14,763 bases of DNA from JBEEJZ01 sp046046915 (GTDB lineage Bacteria; Pseudomonadota; Gammaproteobacteria; Burkholderiales; Burkholderiaceae_C). The translations under genes were made by a program, and so were the position numbers. Below the pieces are notes generated by a model that searched no databases, had not been told where the DNA came from, and worked only from the letters and a program-made list of their open reading frames with translations. The stretch lies in contig JBJOIT010000061.1 in NCBI GenBank assembly GCA_046046915.1, forward strand, positions 1-14,763, read 5' to 3'. Below, in pieces: positions 1 to 6,395 of this stretch. The first letter of the stretch is position 1. The number at the start of each line of letters is the position of its first letter.

Positions 1-210
1 GAGGATTTGAAGTTCGTCTTCATCACCTCCGCCGTCACTCTGGTGGCAGGCCCCGAGCTGACGGTCAGCGTGAATGCGTCACCAGCGGTGAAATGCGAGC
101 GTTGCTGGCATTACCGGGCTGACGTGGGCACCGACGCAGCTCATCCCACCTTGTGCACACGCTGCACCAGCAATCTGTTTGGCGCGGGCGAGCACCGGGT
201 GTTTGCCTGA
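1..210 (+). CDS. ileS: Isoleucyl-tRNA synthetase, C-terminal end (5' truncated by window)
   Basis: The reading frame is open from base 1 and ends at TGA 208-210, giving the last 69 codons of a class I aminoacyl-tRNA synthetase that charges tRNA-Ile in the cytoplasm. The visible part is the C-terminal zinc-finger tail typical of bacterial IleRS. It has a CERC motif followed 17 residues later by CTRC, four cysteines that would bind Zn2+, and then the family ending SNLFGAGEHR. The catalytic core (HIGH, KMSKS) lies outside the window. The stop codon overlaps the lspA start by one base (TGATG), and the ileS-lspA order is common in proteobacteria. This identification is secure; only the extent is unknown. 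Confidence 0.95.
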   Translation, partial: EDLKFVFITSAVTLVAGPELTVSVNASPAVKCERCWHYRADVGTDAAHPTLCTRCTSNLFGAGEHRVFA

Positions 211-710
211 TGGCGCGCGGCGCCAAAAGCGGCTCTGGGGGCGGCATTGCAGCCTGGCTGGCGCTCGCCGCTGCACTGCTGATCGCCGATCAGTTCACCA
301 AGGTGCTGATCCTGGGCTTTTACAAGCTGGGCGACAGCACCTATGTGACCTCGTTTTTTAATGTGGTACGGGTGCACAACAGCGGCGCGGCATTCTCGTT
401 TCTGGCAGGCGCCTCGGGCTGGCAACGTTGGTTTTTCACGGCCATCGGCGTGGCGGCCGTGATCTTCATGCTTTGGATGCTGAAGTCACACCCCGGCCAA
501 AAATTGTTCTCTTTTGCCATGGCCTGCCTGCTGGGCGGGGCCACGGGCAATGTCATCGACCGGGTTTGGCACGGCTACGTGATCGACTTTCTGGACTTTC
601 ACTACGCCGGCTGGCACTTTCCGGCCTTCAATGTGGCCGACAGCGCCATCACCATCGGCGCCGCCTGCCTGATTCTGGACGAGCTCTTGCGCGTGCGACG
701 CAGCCACTAG
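210..710 (+). CDS. lspA: Lipoprotein signal peptidase (signal peptidase II)
   Basis: This 166-residue inner-membrane aspartyl protease removes the signal peptide from diacylglyceryl-modified prolipoproteins. Family motifs are all present: ADQFTK (26-31), NSGAAFSFL (57-65), GNVIDR with catalytic Asp117, and FNVADS with catalytic Asp144. Four hydrophobic segments (about 13-35, 72-91, 99-117 and 141-158) match the four-helix topology. I chose ATG 210 because it forms the TGATG junction with ileS and gives the usual family length. An in-frame ATG at 153 lies inside ileS and would add a polar 19-residue extension unknown in the family. It is probably co-transcribed and translationally coupled with ileS. 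It converges on the next gene with a 21-bp gap that contains no obvious terminator. Confidence 0.95.
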   Translation: MARGAKSGSGGGIAAWLALAAALLIADQFTKVLILGFYKLGDSTYVTSFFNVVRVHNSGAAFSFLAGASGWQRWFFTAIGVAAVIFMLWMLKSHPGQKLFSFAMACLLGGATGNVIDRVWHGYVIDFLDFHYAGWHFPAFNVADSAITIGAACLILDELLRVRRSH

Positions 711-731
711 GCGCGTCGCAGTCCCGGCAAT

Positions 732-1715
732 TTACAGCGTCAGAATCGTGCAGCCCGTGGTCTTGCGGGCTTCCAGGTCACGGTGCGCCTGTTGCACATC
801 TTCCAGGCGGTAACGCTGGTCGATGTGTATCTTCACATCACCGCGCAACACCACATCAAACAAATCATCGGCCATGGCTTGCGTGCTCTCGCGCGTAGCG
901 ATATGGGTGAACAAGGTCTGGCGGGTCAGGTACAGCGATCCCTTGGGGCCCAAAAGACCAGGCGCCATGGGCGGCACGGGGCCCGATGCATTGCCAAAAC
1001 TGGCCATCAAGCCAAAAGGCTGCAGGCAGTCCAGCGACTTGTCCCAGGTGTCTTTGCCCACCGAGTCGTAAACCACCTTCACCCCCTTGCCACCGGTGAT
1101 CTCTTTCACACGGGCAGCAAAGTCTTCGGTTGCATAATTGATGACATGGGCCGCACCGTTGGCCTTGGCCAGCGCGCATTTGGCATCGCTTCCTGCCGTG
1201 CCTATGAGTTGCAGGCCCAGTGCGCGCGCCCATTGGCAGGCAATCAGGCCCACGCCACCTGCGGCGGCATGAAACAAGACAAAGTCGCCGGGGTTCAGAC
1301 CCTCCACGGGTCGGGTTTTCTTCAGCAAGTACTGCGCCGTCAGGCCCTTGAGCATCATGGCTGCGCCGGTCTCAAACGAAATGCCATCAGGCAGCTTGCA
1401 CACGCACTTGGCGGGCATCACCCGCACATCGCAGTAGCTGCCGGGCGGCTGGCTGGCGTAGGCGGCGCGGTCGCCTACCTGCAGGTGAGTCACGCCCTCG
1501 CCCACCGCCTCAATCACACCTGCGGCCTCCATACCTAGGCTCAATGGCATGGCCATGGGGTACACACCACTGCGCTGGTACACATCAATGAAGTTCAGGC
1601 CCACAGCATGGTGCTTGATACGAATCTCGCCCGGGCCGGGTTGGCCCACTTGCACGTCGACGAGCTTGAGCTCTTCGGGGCCGCCGTGCTGGTCGATCTT
1701 GATGGCTCGGGTCAT
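732..1715 (-). CDS. NADPH:quinone oxidoreductase, zinc-free MDR family
   Basis: This 327-residue protein belongs to the medium-chain dehydrogenase/reductase superfamily, quinone oxidoreductase (QOR) branch, and has the same length as typical QorA enzymes. It has the N-terminal GroES-like fold with the QOR signature GLNFIDVYQRSGVYP (39-53). The Rossmann domain carries the NADPH-binding AAAGGVG loop at 150-156. The alcohol-dehydrogenase zinc ligands are missing: the usual GHE is GME at 61-63, and there is no four-cysteine structural zinc lobe. It is expected to be a soluble enzyme reducing quinones or other electrophilic carbonyls with NADPH; the real substrate cannot be read from the sequence. 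ATG 1715 is preceded by a good Shine-Dalgarno AGGAG five bases upstream. It is divergent from the DMT transporter and convergent with lspA. Confidence 0.9.
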   Translation of the reverse strand: MTRAIKIDQHGGPEELKLVDVQVGQPGPGEIRIKHHAVGLNFIDVYQRSGVYPMAMPLSLGMEAAGVIEAVGEGVTHLQVGDRAAYASQPPGSYCDVRVMPAKCVCKLPDGISFETGAAMMLKGLTAQYLLKKTRPVEGLNPGDFVLFHAAAGGVGLIACQWARALGLQLIGTAGSDAKCALAKANGAAHVINYATEDFAARVKEITGGKGVKVVYDSVGKDTWDKSLDCLQPFGLMASFGNASGPVPPMAPGLLGPKGSLYLTRQTLFTHIATRESTQAMADDLFDVVLRGDVKIHIDQRYRLEDVQQAHRDLEARKTTGCTILTL

Positions 1716-1841
1716 GAGGTCTCCTGTTTATTTTGAGCAAACGATGAAATGGATGGATTTGTAACTTGCACAAGTCCAGGGTGCGCATGGTGCCATGAAA
1801 GTCGCGGGGCCGCTGAGCCAGGCTTGTTACAGTGCAAGCAC
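1716..1841. promoter_or_regulatory. Divergent intergenic region between quinone oxidoreductase and DMT transporter
   Basis: This 126-bp gap must hold promoters for both flanking genes. I see no convincing -35/-10 pair on either strand. One short inverted repeat, ACTTG-CA-CAAGT at 1764-1775, could be a regulator site, but five-base arms are weak evidence. The AGGAG ribosome binding site of the oxidoreductase lies at its left edge. Confidence 0.3.
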
Positions 1842-2741
1842 ATGACGCAAAAACTCACCCCTGCCACTGCCCTCTTGCTCGTCTTGCCACCGCTGCTGTG
1901 GGCCGGCAATGCAGTGGTGGGCCGCCTGATGAATGGTCTGGTCCCTCCCATCACCCTGAACCTGCTGCGCTGGGTGCTGGCCCTGCTCATCCTTTTGCCG
2001 CTGGCGGGCCAGTGGCTCAAGCCCGGCAGCGGCTTGTGGCCTCACTGGCGCCCCTTCACATGGCTGGGTCTGCTGGGTGTGGGTTGCTACAACGCCCTGC
2101 AGTATCTGGCCCTGAAAACCTCTACTCCCATGAACGTCACGCTGGTGGCATCTAGCGTACCGGTGTGGATGTTGGTGGTGGGTGCGCTCTTTTTTGGACA
2201 ACGCATCCGTGGCCAGCAGCTGGCCGGCGCGTTGATGTCCATCGTGGGTGTGCTGGTGGTTCTGAGCCGCGGGCAGTGGGCTTTGCTGGCCGAAGTGCGG
2301 CTGGTGCCTGGCGATTTATATGTGCTGCTGGCCGCCCTGGCCTGGGCGTTTTACAGCTGGCTACTCTCACAGCCCAAAGAGCCACCAGAGCTACGGCACG
2401 ACTGGGCCGGCTTTTTACTGGGGCAAATCGTGTTCGGCTTGCTGTGGTCCACCGCTTTTGCATCGGCTGAGTGGGCCATGACTGATGCCACCATTACCTG
2501 GACCTGGCCTGTGCTGCTGGCCTTGGTCTACGTCGCCGTGGGCCCTGCTGTGCTGGCCTACCGCTGCTGGGGCTTGGGTGTGCAGCGGGTAGGGCCAGCG
2601 GTGGCCGGCTTTTTCTCCAACCTGACGCCCCTGTTCGCCGCCATCATGTCCACCTTGTTTTTGGGTGAAGCGCCCCATGCCTACCATGGCGCAGCCTTCG
2701 TGCTGATCGTGGGCGGCATACTGGTGTCCGCCCGGCGCTGA
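1842..2741 (+). CDS. DMT superfamily transporter, EamA family
   Basis: This 299-residue very hydrophobic inner-membrane protein has about ten predicted transmembrane helices in two homologous halves, the pattern of paired EamA domains in the drug/metabolite transporter superfamily. First-half landmarks are PLLWAGNAVVGR and LRWVLALLILLPLA. Second-half landmarks are the GDLYVLLAALAWAFYSWL segment and the family ending SNLTPLFAAIMSTLFLGE. EamA proteins export amino acids, metabolites or other small molecules; no substrate can be assigned here. I chose ATG 1842. The frame is open back to 1749, but that extension is polar and cysteine-rich and would push the first helix away from the N-terminus. 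The Shine-Dalgarno sequence is weak. The gene converges on the SDR gene with a single base between the two stop codons. Confidence 0.85.
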   Translation: MTQKLTPATALLLVLPPLLWAGNAVVGRLMNGLVPPITLNLLRWVLALLILLPLAGQWLKPGSGLWPHWRPFTWLGLLGVGCYNALQYLALKTSTPMNVTLVASSVPVWMLVVGALFFGQRIRGQQLAGALMSIVGVLVVLSRGQWALLAEVRLVPGDLYVLLAALAWAFYSWLLSQPKEPPELRHDWAGFLLGQIVFGLLWSTAFASAEWAMTDATITWTWPVLLALVYVAVGPAVLAYRCWGLGVQRVGPAVAGFFSNLTPLFAAIMSTLFLGEAPHAYHGAAFVLIVGGILVSARR

Positions 2742-2742
2742 A

Positions 2743-3537
2743 TCAGTAGGTGCCGGGGTAAGCGCCGCCATCCGCCAGAATATTCTGGCCGTTGATGTAG
2801 GCCGCGTGCACACTGCACAAAAAGGCGCAGATGGCCCCAAATTCTTCTGCGGTGCCAAATCTCCGGCTAGGCACGGTGCTGCGGCGGGCCTCTGCCAGTG
2901 CTTCCACGGTTTGGCCGGTACGCTCCGCATTGAGCTTCAACATGCCGCGAATGCGGTCGGTGTCAAACACGCCGGGCAACAGGTTGTTGATGGTCACCCC
3001 TTTCGCAGCCAGCGGGCTACGCGCCACACCGGCCACAAACCCGGTCAGCCCACTGCGAGCCCCATTGCTCAAGCCCAGCGAGTTCAGCGGCGCTTTCACA
3101 GCACTTGAGGTGATGTTGACGATGCGGCCAAAGCCACGTTCTGCCATGCCATCTACCGTAGCGCGTATCAACTCAATGGGCGTGAGCATGTTGGCATCCA
3201 GGGCGCTGATCCAGGCATCGCGGTCCCAGTCCCTGAAGTCACCCGGTGGCGGACCACCAGCGTTGGTCACCACAATGTCAAAGTCCTTACGCACCGCAAA
3301 CACGGCCGCACGGCCCTCTGCTGTGGTGATGTCTGCGGCCACGGTCTGAATGGCAGGGCCCGTGGCATGCGCCTGGCGTGCCACAAGGTCGGCTGCGGCA
3401 GCGTCGAGTGTCGAAGCGGTACGCGCCACCATCAGCACATTCACCCCCTCGGCCACCAGCGCTTGCGCGCAACCCCAGCCCAGCCCCTTGCTGGCGCCGC
3501 ACACCAGCGCCCAACGGCCTTCTATGCCCAGATCCAT
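2743..3537 (-). CDS. Atypical SDR-family oxidoreductase lacking the YxxxK motif
   Basis: This 264-residue protein has a short-chain dehydrogenase/reductase Rossmann fold. It has a nucleotide-binding loop GASKGLG (14-20, with Cys rather than Thr before it), the NAG motif TNAGGP (91-96), the structural Asn in DAN (114-116), a candidate catalytic Ser in NITSS (141-145), and the C-terminal NILADGG. The catalytic Tyr-x-x-x-Lys is absent: the aligned stretch is LSNGARSGL (156-164), putting Ser at the Tyr position and Arg at the Lys position. A known SDR subgroup resembling 3-oxoacyl-ACP reductase shares this kind of degenerate tetrad and LSN-x-x-R sequence, so this is a subgroup trait and not gene decay. 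Activity and substrate are unknown. It starts 11 bp after lapD, and its AAGGA ribosome binding site (3546-3550) overlaps the lapD stop codon. That suggests translation coupled to the lapG-lapD operon. Confidence 0.85.
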   Translation of the reverse strand: MDLGIEGRWALVCGASKGLGWGCAQALVAEGVNVLMVARTASTLDAAAADLVARQAHATGPAIQTVAADITTAEGRAAVFAVRKDFDIVVTNAGGPPPGDFRDWDRDAWISALDANMLTPIELIRATVDGMAERGFGRIVNITSSAVKAPLNSLGLSNGARSGLTGFVAGVARSPLAAKGVTINNLLPGVFDTDRIRGMLKLNAERTGQTVEALAEARRSTVPSRRFGTAEEFGAICAFLCSVHAAYINGQNILADGGAYPGTY

Positions 3538-3548
3538 GTTCGATTTCC

Positions 3549-5468
3549 TTATTTCTTGCCCACACCGGGCCCAGTCGCGCCATCAAAGCCCAAGGAGGCC
3601 AGCAAGGGCAAATCGGCCTCGGACTCGACCCCCAGGGCAATCACCTGTATGCCCAGGTTGTGTGCCATATTGCACAGGCCCCGCAAGAACTCCTGATTAC
3701 CCTCGTTTTGCGAGATGCCGCGCACATAGCTCGGGTGAACCTTGATGTAGTCCAGACCCAAATCAGCCAACTTGTCGGTTTCAGCGAAGCGCTGGCCAAA
3801 ATATTCAATGCCCACGCGGCAACCTTGCTGCTTGAGCGCCGCGGCCAACGCACGAAACGCATCAAACTGCCGGAACACCCCATATTCGGGCACTTCAAAC
3901 AGGAGTCGAGGGCATAGCTCGGGGTGGCCGCGCAGCAACTGCATCAGCTCATTGCGGAAGTTGAAGTCACCCAGCACCTCGGCAGACAGGTTGACGGCAA
4001 TGTCACCCGTGGTCTTGGCCAAGTGGTCAATCGCCAAGGCCACCACGCGCAGATCAATCGGAGCCGTCAACTTGAGCTGTGCGGCCATGGGCATGAAGTC
4101 GCCAGCAGGCATCAGGCTACCCGCATCGTCAGTGCGCAACCGAATCACGCCTTCCTGGTGCATGGCATCAGAGCCCAGGCCCGCCATCACCGGGAAAAAA
4201 GCCAACTGCAGGCGCCCACCCTGCACGGCCTCGGTCAAGAGGCTACGCCACTGCTCGGCCGGCATGGGCGCACGGCCTGCGTTGGTTTCAACGGCGTACA
4301 GGCCATTTGGCCCCATGGCCGTGGCGCGCGCCAGGGCTTCATCGGCCTGACTCAGCAGCTGCCCCACAGCCTGGTCACGTTTGTAAGGCACTGCTGCTAC
4401 TGCAAATAGCTCCGGCACATCGCCCGACCACTGCGGCCACCACTGCCCCAGAAGACGCTCGTGGATGTCTTTGGCGGCCTCGGCGGGTGACGGCAGCGTC
4501 GGGCAGATCACCGCAAATTCGCCACCCTTGAGTCGGCCAGCACGTTGACCAATGCGCCCCGCGCCACTTTCGTACAGCACCGAGCCTAGTCCTTTGAGCA
4601 AGGCATCCGTTCGCTGGTGACCTATCCTGGCGTTGATCTGAGCCAGGTCGGACAAGCGCACCATGACCAGGCTGCCGCTGGCAGGAAATTGCTCGCCGCT
4701 CAAGACTTCGCGCAGGTGAGACATGAAGTAGTCGCGGCTGCTCAAACCGGTCACGGCGTCACGGTTGACCTTTTGCCGCAGGTTCTCCAGCCGGGCCGCC
4801 TCCTCGCCAAACATGGCCTTCAGGCGCTGCACCATGTCGTTCATGGCGCGGGTCACGCTGCGCAGCTCGGGCGTGCGCGGCTCCGGCATGGTCTGAAAGC
4901 GCCGCTCGGCAATGCCTTCTGCCTGCTGCACCACGTTGTTAAGCGGTCGAATGATCAGCTTCAGGCCCCAAGTGCCCAGCATGCCCACCACCAATCCACC
5001 CACAACAAACCAAAGCAACAAATCCCCGGTCGAGCTCCAGAGCGAGTCGTAGGCAAAACCGTCATGACTGGCCACCGTGACACTGCCAAACTGCTTCCAG
5101 CCGTCCTGAATCAGCGCCTGGCCGGGTTGGGTCTGGATAGGGATCAGCCCGGTAAACCAGCTTGGCACCTTGGTTTCGGCACCTTCATAGTTTTTCTCGA
5201 CCATCATCTCGCCCTTGGGCGACTTGACCCGAATAAAGCGGTAGTGCCCGGCATCAAACTGGGCCGCCACTTGCAACTCAATGGTCACCGGGTCTTTCTC
5301 CATCTGCGACAAAGACAGGGCCAGCGCCGTGGCGTTGTCGATGTTCTTGAGCTGCAGCTGCTGCTCCAGGTAGTGGCGGGCAGACAGCACGCTGACCACC
5401 AGGCTGACGCCAAAGGCCAGCGTCATCACCACCGCAATCGCGAGCCAGAGTTGTTTGATCAAGGTCAT
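3549..5468 (-). CDS. lapD: LapD-like c-di-GMP receptor with degenerate GGDEF and EAL domains
   Basis: This 639-residue inner-membrane receptor is predicted to relay cytoplasmic c-di-GMP to the periplasmic protease LapG. Order of parts: transmembrane helix 1 (about 7-29), a periplasmic LapD/MoxY-type sensor fold (30-148), helix 2 (about 149-171), a HAMP segment starting at IIRPLNN (172-178), GGDEF-like (about 232-395) and EAL-like (about 402-639). The GGDEF site reads RLKGGEF (312-318), close to the RGGEF known in P. fluorescens LapD. The EAL motif is EGV (439-441), and the later acidic DDFG is EYFG (555-558). Both enzymatic sites are therefore expected to be dead, leaving c-di-GMP binding by the EAL fold. 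Trp124 in GWKQFG fits the Trp that LapD inserts into LapG. The gene starts 42 bp after lapG in the same orientation, with a weak Shine-Dalgarno site. The assignment is strong from architecture plus neighbour. Confidence 0.92.
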   Translation of the reverse strand: MTLIKQLWLAIAVVMTLAFGVSLVVSVLSARHYLEQQLQLKNIDNATALALSLSQMEKDPVTIELQVAAQFDAGHYRFIRVKSPKGEMMVEKNYEGAETKVPSWFTGLIPIQTQPGQALIQDGWKQFGSVTVASHDGFAYDSLWSSTGDLLLWFVVGGLVVGMLGTWGLKLIIRPLNNVVQQAEGIAERRFQTMPEPRTPELRSVTRAMNDMVQRLKAMFGEEAARLENLRQKVNRDAVTGLSSRDYFMSHLREVLSGEQFPASGSLVMVRLSDLAQINARIGHQRTDALLKGLGSVLYESGAGRIGQRAGRLKGGEFAVICPTLPSPAEAAKDIHERLLGQWWPQWSGDVPELFAVAAVPYKRDQAVGQLLSQADEALARATAMGPNGLYAVETNAGRAPMPAEQWRSLLTEAVQGGRLQLAFFPVMAGLGSDAMHQEGVIRLRTDDAGSLMPAGDFMPMAAQLKLTAPIDLRVVALAIDHLAKTTGDIAVNLSAEVLGDFNFRNELMQLLRGHPELCPRLLFEVPEYGVFRQFDAFRALAAALKQQGCRVGIEYFGQRFAETDKLADLGLDYIKVHPSYVRGISQNEGNQEFLRGLCNMAHNLGIQVIALGVESEADLPLLASLGFDGATGPGVGKK

Positions 5469-5510
5469 GTTGAAGTCCAGACGAGCAAAAAATGTGAATT
5501 CATGAATGAT

Positions 5511-6254
5511 TTACTTTGCAGCCAACTTGGCGGCGCTGATCCAGCCCTCGGTGCGCATGCGCTCCACCACGTCCCGCCAGCGCGACAAGCGGGCGGTGGG
5601 GTCCCCCTGGGACGCCGTGCCACTGGTCCACAAACCATCGCTGTTAAAGCTGAACACCGGCAGCAAATCCTGGCGCGAAGATGCAGGACGCACCGAGCTG
5701 ATGAGGTTATCCAGAATCAGCGGCTCTGCATCTGGCGTGGCAAAGTAACCCAGCACCATGTGCGCCTGGTTGTGGGCGCTGCCAGCGCCACCCAAGCGGG
5801 CCTTGACGTAAATCATGCGCAGTTTGTCGTTGGCAATACCCAGATGCTGCAAGGTGATGTATTTGGCAATGGCGTAGTCTTCGCAGTCGCCCTGCCCCCG
5901 GCCCATGGACTCCAGGGGCGTCGCCCAATAGTCGGGCATGTTCCACACCGTTTGGTCGTCGGTGAACACCACGCGCCGATTGACAAAATTGTTGACGAGG
6001 TTCAACACCTCGGTGTCGGCCATGTCCTTGGCATCGGCGGGCAACTTGCCCCACTGGTTGATCAGCGTGGTGCCGCGTACGCCGTAGCGCTCTTGCGCCA
6101 CTTGCAGCAGGCGATCGAGATCTACCGCCGCCAGGGCTCCAAGCACCGCCAACGCAAGGCCCCAGGTTGCCCAGCGCAAAACGAGCGACCCAAGCGACCC
6201 CGATGACTGTTGTCCAGCCATTGGCCGACGTGGGTCAGGGTGCGATAGCGCCAT
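5511..6254 (-). CDS. lapG: LapG-like periplasmic calcium-dependent cysteine protease
   Basis: This 247-residue bacterial transglutaminase-like cysteine protease is expected to cut an RTX adhesin near its N-terminus and release it from the outer membrane. The catalytic triad is visible: Cys124 in GQGDCEDYA, His165 in AHMVLGY and Asp182 in LILDN. Asp123 and Glu125 flank the Cys as in P. fluorescens LapG, where the equivalent pair binds the Ca2+ needed for activity. A hydrophobic N-terminal segment (about 25-44, ending GALAAVD) acts as signal peptide or anchor for the periplasm. I chose ATG 6254 because GGTGA lies six bases upstream. The frame also allows TTG at 6260, but the Shine-Dalgarno would then touch the start codon. 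lapD follows after 42 bp, so the two form an operon. The natural substrate candidate is the RTX adhesin gene ending at 11195. Confidence 0.92.
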   Translation of the reverse strand: MALSHPDPRRPMAGQQSSGSLGSLVLRWATWGLALAVLGALAAVDLDRLLQVAQERYGVRGTTLINQWGKLPADAKDMADTEVLNLVNNFVNRRVVFTDDQTVWNMPDYWATPLESMGRGQGDCEDYAIAKYITLQHLGIANDKLRMIYVKARLGGAGSAHNQAHMVLGYFATPDAEPLILDNLISSVRPASSRQDLLPVFSFNSDGLWTSGTASQGDPTARLSRWRDVVERMRTEGWISAAKLAAK

Positions 6255-6260
6255 GGACAA

Positions 6261-6265
6261 TCACC
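6261..6265 (-). promoter_or_regulatory. Ribosome binding site deciding the lapG start
   Basis: On the minus strand this reads GGTGA, six bases before ATG 6254. It supports that start over the TTG at 6260, which would leave no spacer. Confidence 0.6.
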
Positions 6266-6395
6266 AAACGACAAGCAGGTCGCAAAACTTCATCTTTCTG
6301 AATACTTCGAGATAATGTAGCCCTTAGTAGCATTCAAAAATGATTCTATCGGCGCCACCCTGCCGACATGAATTTGCACCATATAAGACCAACAC
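6266..6395. promoter_or_regulatory. Divergent lapG / lapE intergenic region
   Basis: This AT-richer gap lies between the divergent lapG and TolC-OmpA genes and must carry both promoters. On the plus strand a GATAAT hexamer (6311-6316) with TTCATC 16 bp upstream (6289-6294) is a possible sigma-70 promoter for the TolC gene, but the -35 is poor. Nothing convincing was found for lapG. A shared region would let one regulator control protease and exporter together. Confidence 0.3.

Noticed and set aside
153..209. Upstream in-frame start for lspA
   Set aside because: It lies within the ileS coding sequence and adds a polar extension; ATG 210 gives family length and a TGATG junction.
1749..1841. 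N-terminal extension of the DMT transporter
   Set aside because: The extension is cysteine-rich and not membrane-like; the transporter fold begins right after ATG 1842.
4617..6206. 529-codon open frame on the plus strand opposite lapD and lapG
   Set aside because: It lies antisense to two well-supported genes. Its product is a His/Gln/Ala-rich string without recognisable domains, the usual mirror of GC-rich coding DNA.
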